64,000 nucleotides of DNA from SYFY01 sp041752315 (GTDB lineage: Bacteria > Pseudomonadota > Gammaproteobacteria > Pseudomonadales > Azotimanducaceae): the NCBI GenBank assembly GCA_041752315.1, contig JBGSHJ010000025.1:1-64000 (forward strand), given 5' to 3'. The position numbers and the translations under genes are program-made. Under the pieces are notes generated by a model. The model saw nothing but the letters and a program-made list of their open reading frames with translations. It was not told the DNA's origin and did not search any database. Positions within the stretch are counted from its first letter, which is position 1; the number at the start of each line of letters is the position of its first letter. Shown here one piece after another: positions 16,887 to 24,476 of this stretch.

Positions 16887-17216
16887 ATGAACACGGACGC
16901 CATTACCAAGATGCTGGAAAGCAGCCTCGCAAGCGTCGTGGACCGTCGGGCACGACTGGCCAGGCATGTCGAACATCGAGATCAGCCCTTGCCTGCGGAT
17001 TTTGCCGAGCAGGCTGTCGAACTGGAAGACGATGAAACGATGTCTGCGCTGGCCGCGCAGCTTGCAGCGGAGGAATCAGCGTTGCGCGGCGCGCTGGAAC
17101 GAGTCGGCCATGGAACCTATGGTCGCTGTCAGGTATGCGGGCTCTCGATTGACGACAAGCGGCTGATGGCATTGCCGGCGACTGCGACCTGTATCATGTG
17201 TGCCTCCGCAAGCTAG
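16887..17216 (+). CDS. DksA/TraR family zinc-finger protein
   Basis: A 109-residue member of the DksA/TraR C4 family, which binds in the RNA polymerase secondary channel and modulates stringent-response promoters. The zinc finger is Cys81-x2-Cys84 and Cys102-x2-Cys105 near the C-terminus, preceded by a helical region with acidic residues (ELEDDE). It is shorter than E. coli DksA (151 residues), closer to the small DksA-like proteins often found with universal stress proteins. It lies 9 bp before the tandem USP gene, so the two are likely cotranscribed. Confidence 0.85.
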   Translation: MNTDAITKMLESSLASVVDRRARLARHVEHRDQPLPADFAEQAVELEDDETMSALAAQLAAEESALRGALERVGHGTYGRCQVCGLSIDDKRLMALPATATCIMCASAS

Positions 17217-17225
17217 AGAGCCATC

Positions 17226-18107
17226 ATGAAACTGCAATCGGTAATGACCATTCTGGATAAACCCAAACATCCGCAGACTGCGCTCGCCAGAACACGACGT
17301 ATTGTCAAGACATCCGGTGCGCGGGCACACCTTGTGTCGTTCTGCTGGAGCCCGGCTCCGGAAAGCGACGGCGTTTTTCCCCGTGATGAAGGTCGGGCGA
17401 TCAAGCAGGCGATGATTGTCGAGCGTCGTGACTGGCTGCTTTCCCAGATCGAAGGAGTCGTCGAACTGGAGCGAGCACAGACGTCCGTTCTGTGGAGCAA
17501 GGATATCGCCCGTACGATTGAAGAGCTTTCCCCCAGAAACAGGGCGGATCTGCTGATCAAGTCGATCCACCAGTCGGGCACGATCCTCCATACACCGCTC
17601 GACTGGGCGTTGCTCAGGACAGCGCAGATGCCAGTGCTTCTGACGACCACACGAAGGCGCAAGCAGAGTGGCATCGTACTGGCAGCGCTGGATGTCAAAC
17701 GGCAGGACAGGGCGCATCAGCGTCTCAATCGCCGGATACTGGATGCTGCGCACACCATGGCTGCCCTCGAAGGCGGGAAGGTGCACATCGTGGCTGCCGC
17801 CGAACTACCCAACGTACTGACTGATCTGGACATCCTGGACAAGAGGAAGGTGCTGCTTCGTGCCCGATTGCACATCGAGAAGGGGTTGAATGAACTGCTG
17901 GAACCTTATGACATTCCCAAGGTCAATCGGCATATTCCCATCGGCAAGGTAGGTCATGCGGTGAACATCATCGCCCACCAGATCAATGCCGACCTGCTGG
18001 TGGTGGGTACCCATGCGCACAGACTGAAACAACTGATCGGAATCGGCAATTCGGCGGAAAAGATTGTCGCGCGTGCAACCTGTGACGTGCTGGCAGTACA
18101 CCCATGA
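17226..18107 (+). CDS. Tandem-domain universal stress protein (UspE-like)
   Basis: A 293-residue protein with two USP folds, about residues 1-145 and 150-293. The C-terminal domain ends with LLVVGTHAHRLKQLIGIGNSAEKI, in which the second Gly of the ATP-binding motif G-x2-G is replaced, so nucleotide binding may be weak or absent. The N-terminal domain also lacks a clear motif. This resembles UspE, whose two domains are degenerate. The stop overlaps the next start (ATGA), and the DksA-like gene is 9 bp upstream. Confidence 0.85.
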   Translation: MKLQSVMTILDKPKHPQTALARTRRIVKTSGARAHLVSFCWSPAPESDGVFPRDEGRAIKQAMIVERRDWLLSQIEGVVELERAQTSVLWSKDIARTIEELSPRNRADLLIKSIHQSGTILHTPLDWALLRTAQMPVLLTTTRRRKQSGIVLAALDVKRQDRAHQRLNRRILDAAHTMAALEGGKVHIVAAAELPNVLTDLDILDKRKVLLRARLHIEKGLNELLEPYDIPKVNRHIPIGKVGHAVNIIAHQINADLLVVGTHAHRLKQLIGIGNSAEKIVARATCDVLAVHP

Positions 18108-18442
18108 CCAACAACGCCGGAGAGTTTGAACAGATCGCAACGGACATGGCAGAAGCAGAATTTCTGGCTGGCATAGAGGTGACTACCGTTGCAGCGGGAA
18201 TGGTGGAGTGGCTGGAATCGATGTCGTCGATTCAGCGGCGGTGGATGGACGAGTGCCTGGAAGACTGGCGTCGGACCGGGCTTCTGGCCGGCAATGGCGA
18301 TCCGTGGGCTGTCTGGCTTGACCACGCCGGTCGACGAATCTCCCACCATTCCGCATCTCTGCTCGAAGTGATCGAATTGAATGACCGCAATCTGAAAAAA
18401 GCGATGCAGACCCACAAGGCTCTGGCTGCTCGCCGTGTCTGA
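18104..18442 (+). CDS. Hypothetical helical protein
   Basis: A 112-residue soluble protein, rich in Trp (five residues) and predicted mostly helical. Its start overlaps the stop of the tandem USP gene, so it is the last gene of a dksA-like/USP operon. Size and helical, Trp-bearing character are reminiscent of phasin-like proteins, but no diagnostic motif is present, so no function is assigned. Confidence 0.6.
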   Translation: MTNNAGEFEQIATDMAEAEFLAGIEVTTVAAGMVEWLESMSSIQRRWMDECLEDWRRTGLLAGNGDPWAVWLDHAGRRISHHSASLLEVIELNDRNLKKAMQTHKALAARRV

Positions 18443-18493
18443 TGCGGACTATGGGTAAACAAGACTTCAAAGACACACGAGGCATGAAAGGTG

Positions 18494-19123
18494 ATGAAGG
18501 AGTGTAGCGTGCGATGGGTTGTCGTGATTCTGATGTTGTGTGTTCCGGGTTGGGCAGCAGCCCGCGAGTCGGGGGAGTGGCTGCTCAGAACAGGTCTGCA
18601 CACGGTGCAGCCCAAATCCGACAACGGCTCGATCAGTGCGCTGAATGCCGATGTGGAGGTCGACGGCGCGACCATGTTCTCCTTCAACCTGACCTATATG
18701 GTCACACCGTCCATTGGCGTTGAATTGCTGGCCTCGGCACCATTCAAACATGACATAGACATCGGCGGAACGACGCTGGCCTCGACCAGGCACCTGCCGC
18801 CGACACTCAGTGTGGTCTATGCCTTCAATCCGCAGTCACCCTATGTGGTGTATGCAGGTCTTGGAGTGAATGGAACGCTGTTTTTCCAGGAGAATACCCG
18901 TGGTGCGATTGATGGTACCAGGCTGTCACTGGACAACTCATGGGGTCTGGCTGCACTGGTCGGTGTGGATATTGACCTGGGAGACAAGTGGTTCCTCAAC
19001 GCAGACCTTCGTTACCTGGATATCGACACCGATGCGACCGTGACAGCACCTGGACTGCGAATCAAGGAACGGGTGGAGATCGATCCGTTTGCGGCAGGTG
19101 TGAATCTCGGTTATCGCTTCTGA
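18494..19123 (+). CDS. OmpW-family outer-membrane beta-barrel protein
   Basis: A 209-residue exported protein: a signal peptide (hydrophobic core VVVILMLCVPGWAAA), then an eight-stranded barrel of the OmpW type ending in the aromatic C-terminus NLGYRF needed for BAM-mediated insertion. Family features include GEWLLRTGLHTVQPKSDNG after the signal peptide and the PPTLSVVYAF strand. The start is uncertain: ATG 18494 is used, but GTG 18509 has a better site (AAGGAG 6 bp upstream) and still gives a signal peptide. OmpW levels rise in low oxygen in some gammaproteobacteria, which would fit the neighbourhood. Confidence 0.85.
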   Translation: MKECSVRWVVVILMLCVPGWAAARESGEWLLRTGLHTVQPKSDNGSISALNADVEVDGATMFSFNLTYMVTPSIGVELLASAPFKHDIDIGGTTLASTRHLPPTLSVVYAFNPQSPYVVYAGLGVNGTLFFQENTRGAIDGTRLSLDNSWGLAALVGVDIDLGDKWFLNADLRYLDIDTDATVTAPGLRIKERVEIDPFAAGVNLGYRF

Positions 19124-19241
19124 ACGAATGGGCTGGAGAGTCAGCCCGGATGGGGGCCAGGATCCATCGGTGCATCTGATGCGGGACTGATCAAACCTGG
19201 CGGCTCCTGGCTGAAGATGGGAACTTGAATCGAGTCAGAGC

Positions 19242-19278
19242 AGGTCGCTTCGCTCCACCATCAAGGTCGCTTCGCTCC
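19242..19278. repeat. Two direct repeats AGGTCGCTTCGCTCC
   Basis: The same 15-bp sequence appears at 19242-19256 and 19264-19278, offset by 22 bp, in the 183-bp gap between the convergent ompW and cytochrome c genes. Each copy contains a small GCTTCGC-type hairpin. The role is unknown. Confidence 0.7.
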
Positions 19279-19306
19279 CCGGCGGCGACTGATAGCTCCG
19301 TGCGGT

Positions 19307-19762
19307 CTACTGAAGATAGTAGGGGCTGTATTCCGGAACGGTCAGTGAATAGGATGATTGCAGCAATGCGGTGAGATCCACGAGTTCCTGCACCGTCATG
19401 ACGTCGTTGTAGTAGGGCATCTTCGACGATCCGTCGGCATTCACCGTGTCTTCGTGGGTGCCGCGAGACAAACGATGCGACGGGTTGATGATCGATGTCA
19501 CCAGGTCACCATATGTCTTGACACGACTGACCGGTCCACCGAGAACAACTTCGATCACTTCGTCCCCACCTTCTTCCATAGGCAGTTTCTTGAAAACACC
19601 TTGCAGCACATGACACGCCGCGCAGCCCAGATCGACAAATGCAACCTTGCCTTTTTCGAGATCACCAGGTGGCAGAACAAACCCTTGGGACTGGCTCTCG
19701 CAGCCGGCCAGTCCTGCTGCTATCGACAACAGGGTTCCCGCTGCCAGAGAACGATGCGCCAT
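19307..19762 (-). CDS. Lipoprotein cytochrome c (monohaem)
   Basis: A 151-residue exported monohaem cytochrome c. The N-terminus is a lipoprotein signal with lipobox LAGC (Cys21). The haem motif is CAACH, and Met in the SSKMPYYN loop is a plausible axial ligand. The start at 19762 was chosen because it puts the signal peptide at the N-terminus; the frame extends to 19825 with no signal features. It is transcribed divergently from the second cytochrome c gene, sharing a 171-bp control region. Confidence 0.8.
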   Translation of the reverse strand: MAHRSLAAGTLLSIAAGLAGCESQSQGFVLPPGDLEKGKVAFVDLGCAACHVLQGVFKKLPMEEGGDEVIEVVLGGPVSRVKTYGDLVTSIINPSHRLSRGTHEDTVNADGSSKMPYYNDVMTVQELVDLTALLQSSYSLTVPEYSPYYLQ

Positions 19763-19933
19763 GATGTCTGGTCCCGAGAATATGAATGATCTGAGATCGT
19801 CTGCCCCCTGGAGAATTTTTTCCATCAGTGATTACCGTAGGTCAACACCCCGGGAAATTCACGATTCCCACGATAGGTAAGCAGCTTCAGGCAGCGCACA
19901 CTGCGGTGCCAGGAGAGATGGGAGATCGAGTTG
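19763..19933. promoter_or_regulatory. Divergent control region between two cytochrome c genes
   Basis: A 171-bp spacer carrying the start-proximal signals of both cytochrome genes. It includes widely spaced inverted elements TTACC (from 19835) and GGTAA (near 19876) around a CCCGGGAAATT core. I could not identify a known operator. Confidence 0.3.
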
Positions 19934-20512
19934 ATGAAAAAAGCTGGGCTGGTACTGATCGTGATCGGGTTGTGCATGGTCTCCATGAGCGCGGCTGCAG
20001 ACCGGGCTGCAAAAAGAGGCGAGTACCTGACCACGCTGCTTGGATGCGGTGGATGTCACACGGAAGGTGCATTGCTTGGGCGCCCGGACGGTCCATGGCT
20101 TGCGGGTTCCAGTGTGGGAGTTGCCTGGTCCGACTACAACGAAGGCGTGGCACCGGCAGTGGTATTCCCCAGCAACCTGACTCCTGACCGGCAGACCGGC
20201 CTTGGCAAGTGGTCCAGGCAGGATATTGCAGACGCCATTCTTACCGGTGTCACCCACCAGCGGGATGTGCTCGTTCCGGTGATGCCCTGGCGAAACTACA
20301 GCTTGCTGAAGGAGAAGGATGCTCTCGATATTGCGGCTTACCTCAGGTCCCTGCCGGCCACGGAGAAAAAAATTCCTGCCAACGTTCCGGTTGGGGGGAC
20401 GGCAACCAACGCCTACATTCGCCTCGGCGTGTTTATTTTCGACCCGGCCAATGGGGGTGAACAAGCCGTTTTGCCAGGGGACGCAAACAATGCAGAGGAT
20501 GGATCGAATTGA
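19934..20512 (+). CDS. Exported cytochrome c (dehydrogenase electron-acceptor type)
   Basis: A 192-residue periplasmic cytochrome c with a signal peptide (MKKAGLVLIVIGLCMVSMSAAA), one haem motif CGGCH in the RGEYLTTLLGCGGCHTEG context, and a Met in VPVMPWRNY as likely axial ligand. The pattern of NLTPDRQTGLGKWS and a DALDIAAYLRSLPA ending resembles single domains of the cytochrome c subunits of alcohol or gluconate dehydrogenases. No dehydrogenase is adjacent, so its partner is unknown. The ATG at 19934 directly follows an in-frame TTG. Confidence 0.85.
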   Translation: MKKAGLVLIVIGLCMVSMSAAADRAAKRGEYLTTLLGCGGCHTEGALLGRPDGPWLAGSSVGVAWSDYNEGVAPAVVFPSNLTPDRQTGLGKWSRQDIADAILTGVTHQRDVLVPVMPWRNYSLLKEKDALDIAAYLRSLPATEKKIPANVPVGGTATNAYIRLGVFIFDPANGGEQAVLPGDANNAEDGSN

Positions 20513-20651
20513 TCGGCTGGTATACGGTTGTGTACTGCAGCGCAGCGGATGACGAGTGCAAATGGAATGCGTACCCAAGTCATTTTCCAGTGATGGTCTT
20601 CCGTGAACCCGCATTTCAATCCACAGTTCATTTCAAATGGGAGCGATCAAG

Positions 20652-21095
20652 ATGAAAAAATACCAGCACATACTGGCCGCGATTGATCTTACGGAGGAGG
20701 CACCTGAGGTGCTGGAAAGTGCCCAGACGCTTGCCGCACTCTATGGCGCGTCGCTTTCCGTGCTGACCGTCATTCGACCGCTGACGTACGCCTATACAGG
20801 CATCGAAACGGCGACCATGGGGCAGGCGATCATGAATTTCGAAGTTGAGGCAGAAGCCGCTGCCCGAAAGCGGATGGAAGCCCTCTGTGCGCCGCTTGGC
20901 GTACCGGCTGATCGCAGACATATCCTCTTTGGCGCACCGGCACCCGAAATCCGTGATCGCGCAAAGGTCCTGGGTGCAGATCTGGTGGTCATGGGTTCAC
21001 ATGGTCGGCACGGCCTGGGACTGATTCTCGGCTCGACCGCCAATTCGGTACTGCATGGTGCACCGTGTGATGTCCTCACGGTTCGTATCCGTTGA
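20652..21095 (+). CDS. Universal stress protein (UspA family)
   Basis: A 147-residue universal stress protein, close in sequence to the one at 12972 (both have ADLVVMGSHGRHGLGL/ADLIVIGTHGRHGLGL and end with a LHG-x-x-CDVL strand). The ATP-binding loop G-x2-G-x9-GS is intact. The start at 20652 has GGGAG 8 bp upstream; an ATG at 20637 precedes that site and is less likely. The similarity suggests that the two USPs are local duplicates. Confidence 0.92.
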   Translation: MKKYQHILAAIDLTEEAPEVLESAQTLAALYGASLSVLTVIRPLTYAYTGIETATMGQAIMNFEVEAEAAARKRMEALCAPLGVPADRRHILFGAPAPEIRDRAKVLGADLVVMGSHGRHGLGLILGSTANSVLHGAPCDVLTVRIR

Positions 21096-21123
21096 CAAAG
21101 ATACCAACACAAGGGTGGGTTGC

Positions 21124-21681
21124 ATGAAGGGTCTCAGGTTATTGCGGGTGCTGGCTGTTGCGCTGGGCGGATGCGCCGCAGCGCCAATGAACACCGGGTC
21201 GCATTGTGTGGTTGAACCCGGTTCCATGGCTGGCCTGCATACCTTCTCCTGGAATGCAGAAACGCCCGTTGATCTGGATGACCCAACGGGATATGTCAGC
21301 CCTGTCATCGTGAATGGCCTGGAAAAGGCCGTGATTGGCGAACTGGAGAAAAAGGGCTTTCAGTTCATCGCCGGGAAACCGGCCGACGTCACGGCGGATA
21401 TTCGTGTGGCACTGACCTTCCGCACCCGCAGGGAGGTAGTATCGATGACGACAACGACTTCTCCCTGTGAGTCCACGGACTGTTGGGAGCGGGTGGACAT
21501 GGGCTCGGCAGAACGCATGGAAATCCGGACCATCGGTTTTCTTGCTGCCGATGTTTATTACCTCGGTGAGCCAGTCTGGCGTGGTTGGGTCGAGCGGACG
21601 CTGTACCCGGAGGACCGGGATCACGCAGACACGGTACTGGGGACCGCCATACCGGCGCTGTTCGAGACCTTTCCACCCTGA
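21124..21681 (+). CDS. DUF4136-like lipoprotein
   Basis: A 185-residue predicted lipoprotein with signal sequence and lipobox LGGC near residue 17. The later sequence (TFSWNAE, an I-x2-ELEKKGFQ helix, ADIRVALTF strand) matches the DUF4136 fold of small periplasmic lipoproteins of unknown role. It begins 28 bp after the USP stop and may be cotranscribed. Confidence 0.65.
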   Translation: MKGLRLLRVLAVALGGCAAAPMNTGSHCVVEPGSMAGLHTFSWNAETPVDLDDPTGYVSPVIVNGLEKAVIGELEKKGFQFIAGKPADVTADIRVALTFRTRREVVSMTTTTSPCESTDCWERVDMGSAERMEIRTIGFLAADVYYLGEPVWRGWVERTLYPEDRDHADTVLGTAIPALFETFPP

Positions 21682-21799
21682 GCCTTTGCAAATCCGGGTG
21701 AGGTGAAACCTGGCGGACTGAATACGATCTCGTCGCGGCAGAATGGTCGGGGTATGCTTTCGCTGTTCTTCAGGGAAAAAGTCTTCAGGGGAGACAGCC

Positions 21800-22672
21800 A
21801 TGGTGATGCAAGCCGGATACCAGACCATCGGAGTGAACAGCCTTACTCCGCACATCGGAGCGGAAATTAAGGGCATCGACCTGTCGAAGCCCCTTGATAA
21901 CGAACAATTCAGTGAAGTGTACCGGGCCTGGCTTGACTGGAAACTGGTGGTGTTCCGCGACCAGCACCTCACCGCGGATCAGCACAAGGCCTTTGGCCGC
22001 AGGTTTGGTTCGTTGCATGTGCACCCGATGCAACACAGTTATGGTGGCGATCCTGAAATCCTGAAGATAAAAACCACCCGTGAATCACGTTATACGGCCG
22101 GTGAAGGCTGGCACACCGATGTCACCTGTGACGAAGTGCCACCACTGGGTTCCATGCTCTATATCACCCAGACACCGGAAGTAGGTGGTGGTGACACCTT
22201 GTTTGCGGACATGTATCTGGCCTGGGAGATGCTCAGCGATACGATGAAGGGAATGCTGGAAGGCCTGACGGCAGTCCATGATGGTGCGCTGCCCTTTGTG
22301 TCTTCCTATCGGGTTGCGCCACCCGACGGCAAGGAGTATCCACGCAACGAACACCCACTGGTGATCCAGCATCCGGAAACCGGCCGCAAGGTGTTGTACG
22401 TGAACTCCGGATTCACATCACACATCAAGGGTCTGGCACCCGCCGAGAGCAAGGCGATCCTGCAGTTCCTGTTCAACCATATTGCGACAACGCCCCGGCT
22501 CTACTGTCGTGTGGAGTGGCAGCCGAATACGCTGACCTTCTGGGACAATCGGTGCACGCAGCATCACGCGGTATGGGACTACCATCCGCACTCGAGATAC
22601 GGTGAACGAGTGACCATAGTGGGTACCGAGCGACCGAGAGCCGCTGCGGCTGGACAGAAAAGCGACCACTGA
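21800..22672 (+). CDS. TauD/TfdA-family Fe(II)/2-oxoglutarate dioxygenase
   Basis: A 290-residue alpha-ketoglutarate dioxygenase. The iron-binding motif is His105-x-Asp107 in GEGWHTDVT, and the distal His and the 2-oxoglutarate-binding Arg lie in the WDNRCTQHHAVWDYHPHSRYGERV region near the C-terminus. Members cleave taurine, alkyl sulfates or phenoxyacids by hydroxylation; the substrate here is not visible. The ATG at 21800 follows GGGGAG by about 8 bp. It is convergent with the amidohydrolase. Confidence 0.9.
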   Translation: MVMQAGYQTIGVNSLTPHIGAEIKGIDLSKPLDNEQFSEVYRAWLDWKLVVFRDQHLTADQHKAFGRRFGSLHVHPMQHSYGGDPEILKIKTTRESRYTAGEGWHTDVTCDEVPPLGSMLYITQTPEVGGGDTLFADMYLAWEMLSDTMKGMLEGLTAVHDGALPFVSSYRVAPPDGKEYPRNEHPLVIQHPETGRKVLYVNSGFTSHIKGLAPAESKAILQFLFNHIATTPRLYCRVEWQPNTLTFWDNRCTQHHAVWDYHPHSRYGERVTIVGTERPRAAAAGQKSDH

Positions 22673-22691
22673 CCGTCCGGGAGCGCCGGAA

Positions 22692-24362
22692 TCAGTCGCC
22701 CTTCATCCAAACCCGTCTGCCACCGAGCCACATCTGGAGGATTGGTACGTCCATCAGCTTGTCTGGATCGACCCCCAGCGGATTTTCTGCAAGCACGATG
22801 AAGTCTGCGAGTTTGCCAGGCTCCAGTGAACCTTTGAGCCGCTCTTCAAAGGTAAACAAGGCTCCGAGTCTCGTGTACGCGGTCAGTGCTTCCTGGATCG
22901 ACAGTCTCTCATCTTCTGTATACACCTTGCCGGACATGCCTTTCCGTGTCACTGCCGCACGGATGCCCACCAGTGGGCCGAGTGGCAGGATATCGCTCGA
23001 CAGGGCCACCAGTACCCCGTGAGACATGGGTGAACGCAGCGGATTGTTGGTACGCAGTTCATCGTCGCCAAGGTATGCCGAGTAACGACCTTCAAGCGTC
23101 CAGGTGAAGTTGGGCTGCTGGGTGATGCCGATCTGACTGGCGGCCATCATCTGCATCGTCGCGGATGACGGTCGAATGGTGAAATGGTTGAGGTAGTGTC
23201 GGTGATTGGTGCGCGGATGTTCGCGCAGCACTTGCGCGAGCTGCGAGACGACCAGTTCGATGGCCGCATCGCCGATGGCATGTACACCCAACTGCCAGCC
23301 AGCACGATGCGCTTCATCCAGCGTCCTGTACAGCTGCGCCTCGCTCATGGTCAGCGAGCCGCGATACTCCCCCATCCCCTTGTAGGGTTTGTTTGTGAAT
23401 GCGGCAGGACCGGTGAACCCGCCGTCTGCAAAAACCTTGATGGCGCCCAGGCGAAGGTGCTCATCTCCATCGCCCGCCCTGGCGCCAAACATGGCCATGC
23501 GCTCATTGCCTTCCCAACGTACCTGTACAGCGGCGCGTGGCAGGGTGCCACGATGCTCCGCGTAGATCTTCTGCCACTCCGGAAAATGATCGATGGAGTC
23601 TGCAGCCTGCACGATGCTGGTGATGCCCAGTCTGAACAAGGCACGGAGATTGGTGACAAAACTGGTTCGTACGATGTCATCCGTCGCAGCCGGTGCCAGA
23701 TCCAGCAGCATGTCATGTCGCTCGCGGATGATTCCGTTCAGCCGGCCATCATCGCCCCGTTCGAGCGTGCCAGCTTCCGGTTGGGGTGAGCGTTCGTCAA
23801 GTTTCCCCGCGGCGAGTGCGACGGAATTGAAAACGGCGCTGTGCGCACCGGCACGTGTGAGCCCCACCGGATTGTCCGGCGCGGCGTCATCAAGATCGTC
23901 GCGCAGCGGACGGCGCTGCTCGGCGAGCACGTCTTCCGACCACCCGTAACCCGTGATCCAGTGTCCCTTGGGAAGGCTCGCTACCTTGGCCTTCACGAGG
24001 CTGGTGATCTCGACCACCGAGCGCACCTCGGTGAGATCGATGTACCAGGGTGGGTTACCGCTCAGGTGAGTGTGGGTATCGATGAACCCCGGCATGACAA
24101 ACTGCCCACCGAGGTCCACCGTCTGGCGTGCGTTGAATTGTTGTGCGAGTTCATCGCCACCGACCGCGACGATCCGGTCCCCGCGTATCGCCAAGCTGGA
24201 TGCAATTGAAAAATCGGCATCGATGGTAGCGATCCTGGCGTTGTGGATCAGCAGATCTACCTCCTCAGCAGCCTGAACGGCGGTTGCAATGCATAGACCT
24301 GCCAGGAGTGTGCCAGCAAGTTGGCGAGACAAGCGGGTCAGAAAATCAGGGGTTGCCTGCAT
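22692..24362 (-). CDS. Exported amidohydrolase (YtcJ-like)
   Basis: A 556-residue metal-dependent hydrolase with an N-terminal signal peptide ending near AVQAAEE. Metal-binding motifs of the amidohydrolase superfamily are present: THTHLSG near residue 97, the GVHAIGDAAI segment, and a C-terminal PGKLADFIVL strand. Family members hydrolyse amide or imide bonds of varied compounds. The ATG at 24362 has GGAGG 6 bp upstream. It lies downstream of the TonB receptor on the same strand but behind a strong terminator, so it probably has its own promoter or depends on read-through. Confidence 0.88.
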   Translation of the reverse strand: MQATPDFLTRLSRQLAGTLLAGLCIATAVQAAEEVDLLIHNARIATIDADFSIASSLAIRGDRIVAVGGDELAQQFNARQTVDLGGQFVMPGFIDTHTHLSGNPPWYIDLTEVRSVVEITSLVKAKVASLPKGHWITGYGWSEDVLAEQRRPLRDDLDDAAPDNPVGLTRAGAHSAVFNSVALAAGKLDERSPQPEAGTLERGDDGRLNGIIRERHDMLLDLAPAATDDIVRTSFVTNLRALFRLGITSIVQAADSIDHFPEWQKIYAEHRGTLPRAAVQVRWEGNERMAMFGARAGDGDEHLRLGAIKVFADGGFTGPAAFTNKPYKGMGEYRGSLTMSEAQLYRTLDEAHRAGWQLGVHAIGDAAIELVVSQLAQVLREHPRTNHRHYLNHFTIRPSSATMQMMAASQIGITQQPNFTWTLEGRYSAYLGDDELRTNNPLRSPMSHGVLVALSSDILPLGPLVGIRAAVTRKGMSGKVYTEDERLSIQEALTAYTRLGALFTFEERLKGSLEPGKLADFIVLAENPLGVDPDKLMDVPILQMWLGGRRVWMKGD

Positions 24363-24410
24363 GTGTTGCCTCCAGCGGTCTCTCGATGTGTTCGTCTGTT
24401 CGCCAATAAA

Positions 24411-24434
24411 AAAGGCCGGCAATTGCCGGCCTTT
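24411..24434 (-). terminator. Intrinsic terminator after the TonB receptor gene
   Basis: A perfect 24-bp palindrome (arms AAAGGCCGGCAA and TTGCCGGCCTTT). On the minus strand it is followed by a run of T (TTTTTTATT), giving a classic GC-rich stem plus U-tract 43 bp after the receptor stop codon. Confidence 0.9.
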
Positions 24435-24476
24435 CTCTCACTTCACATGACAGTAGTCATGCAGGTGAATCACTCA

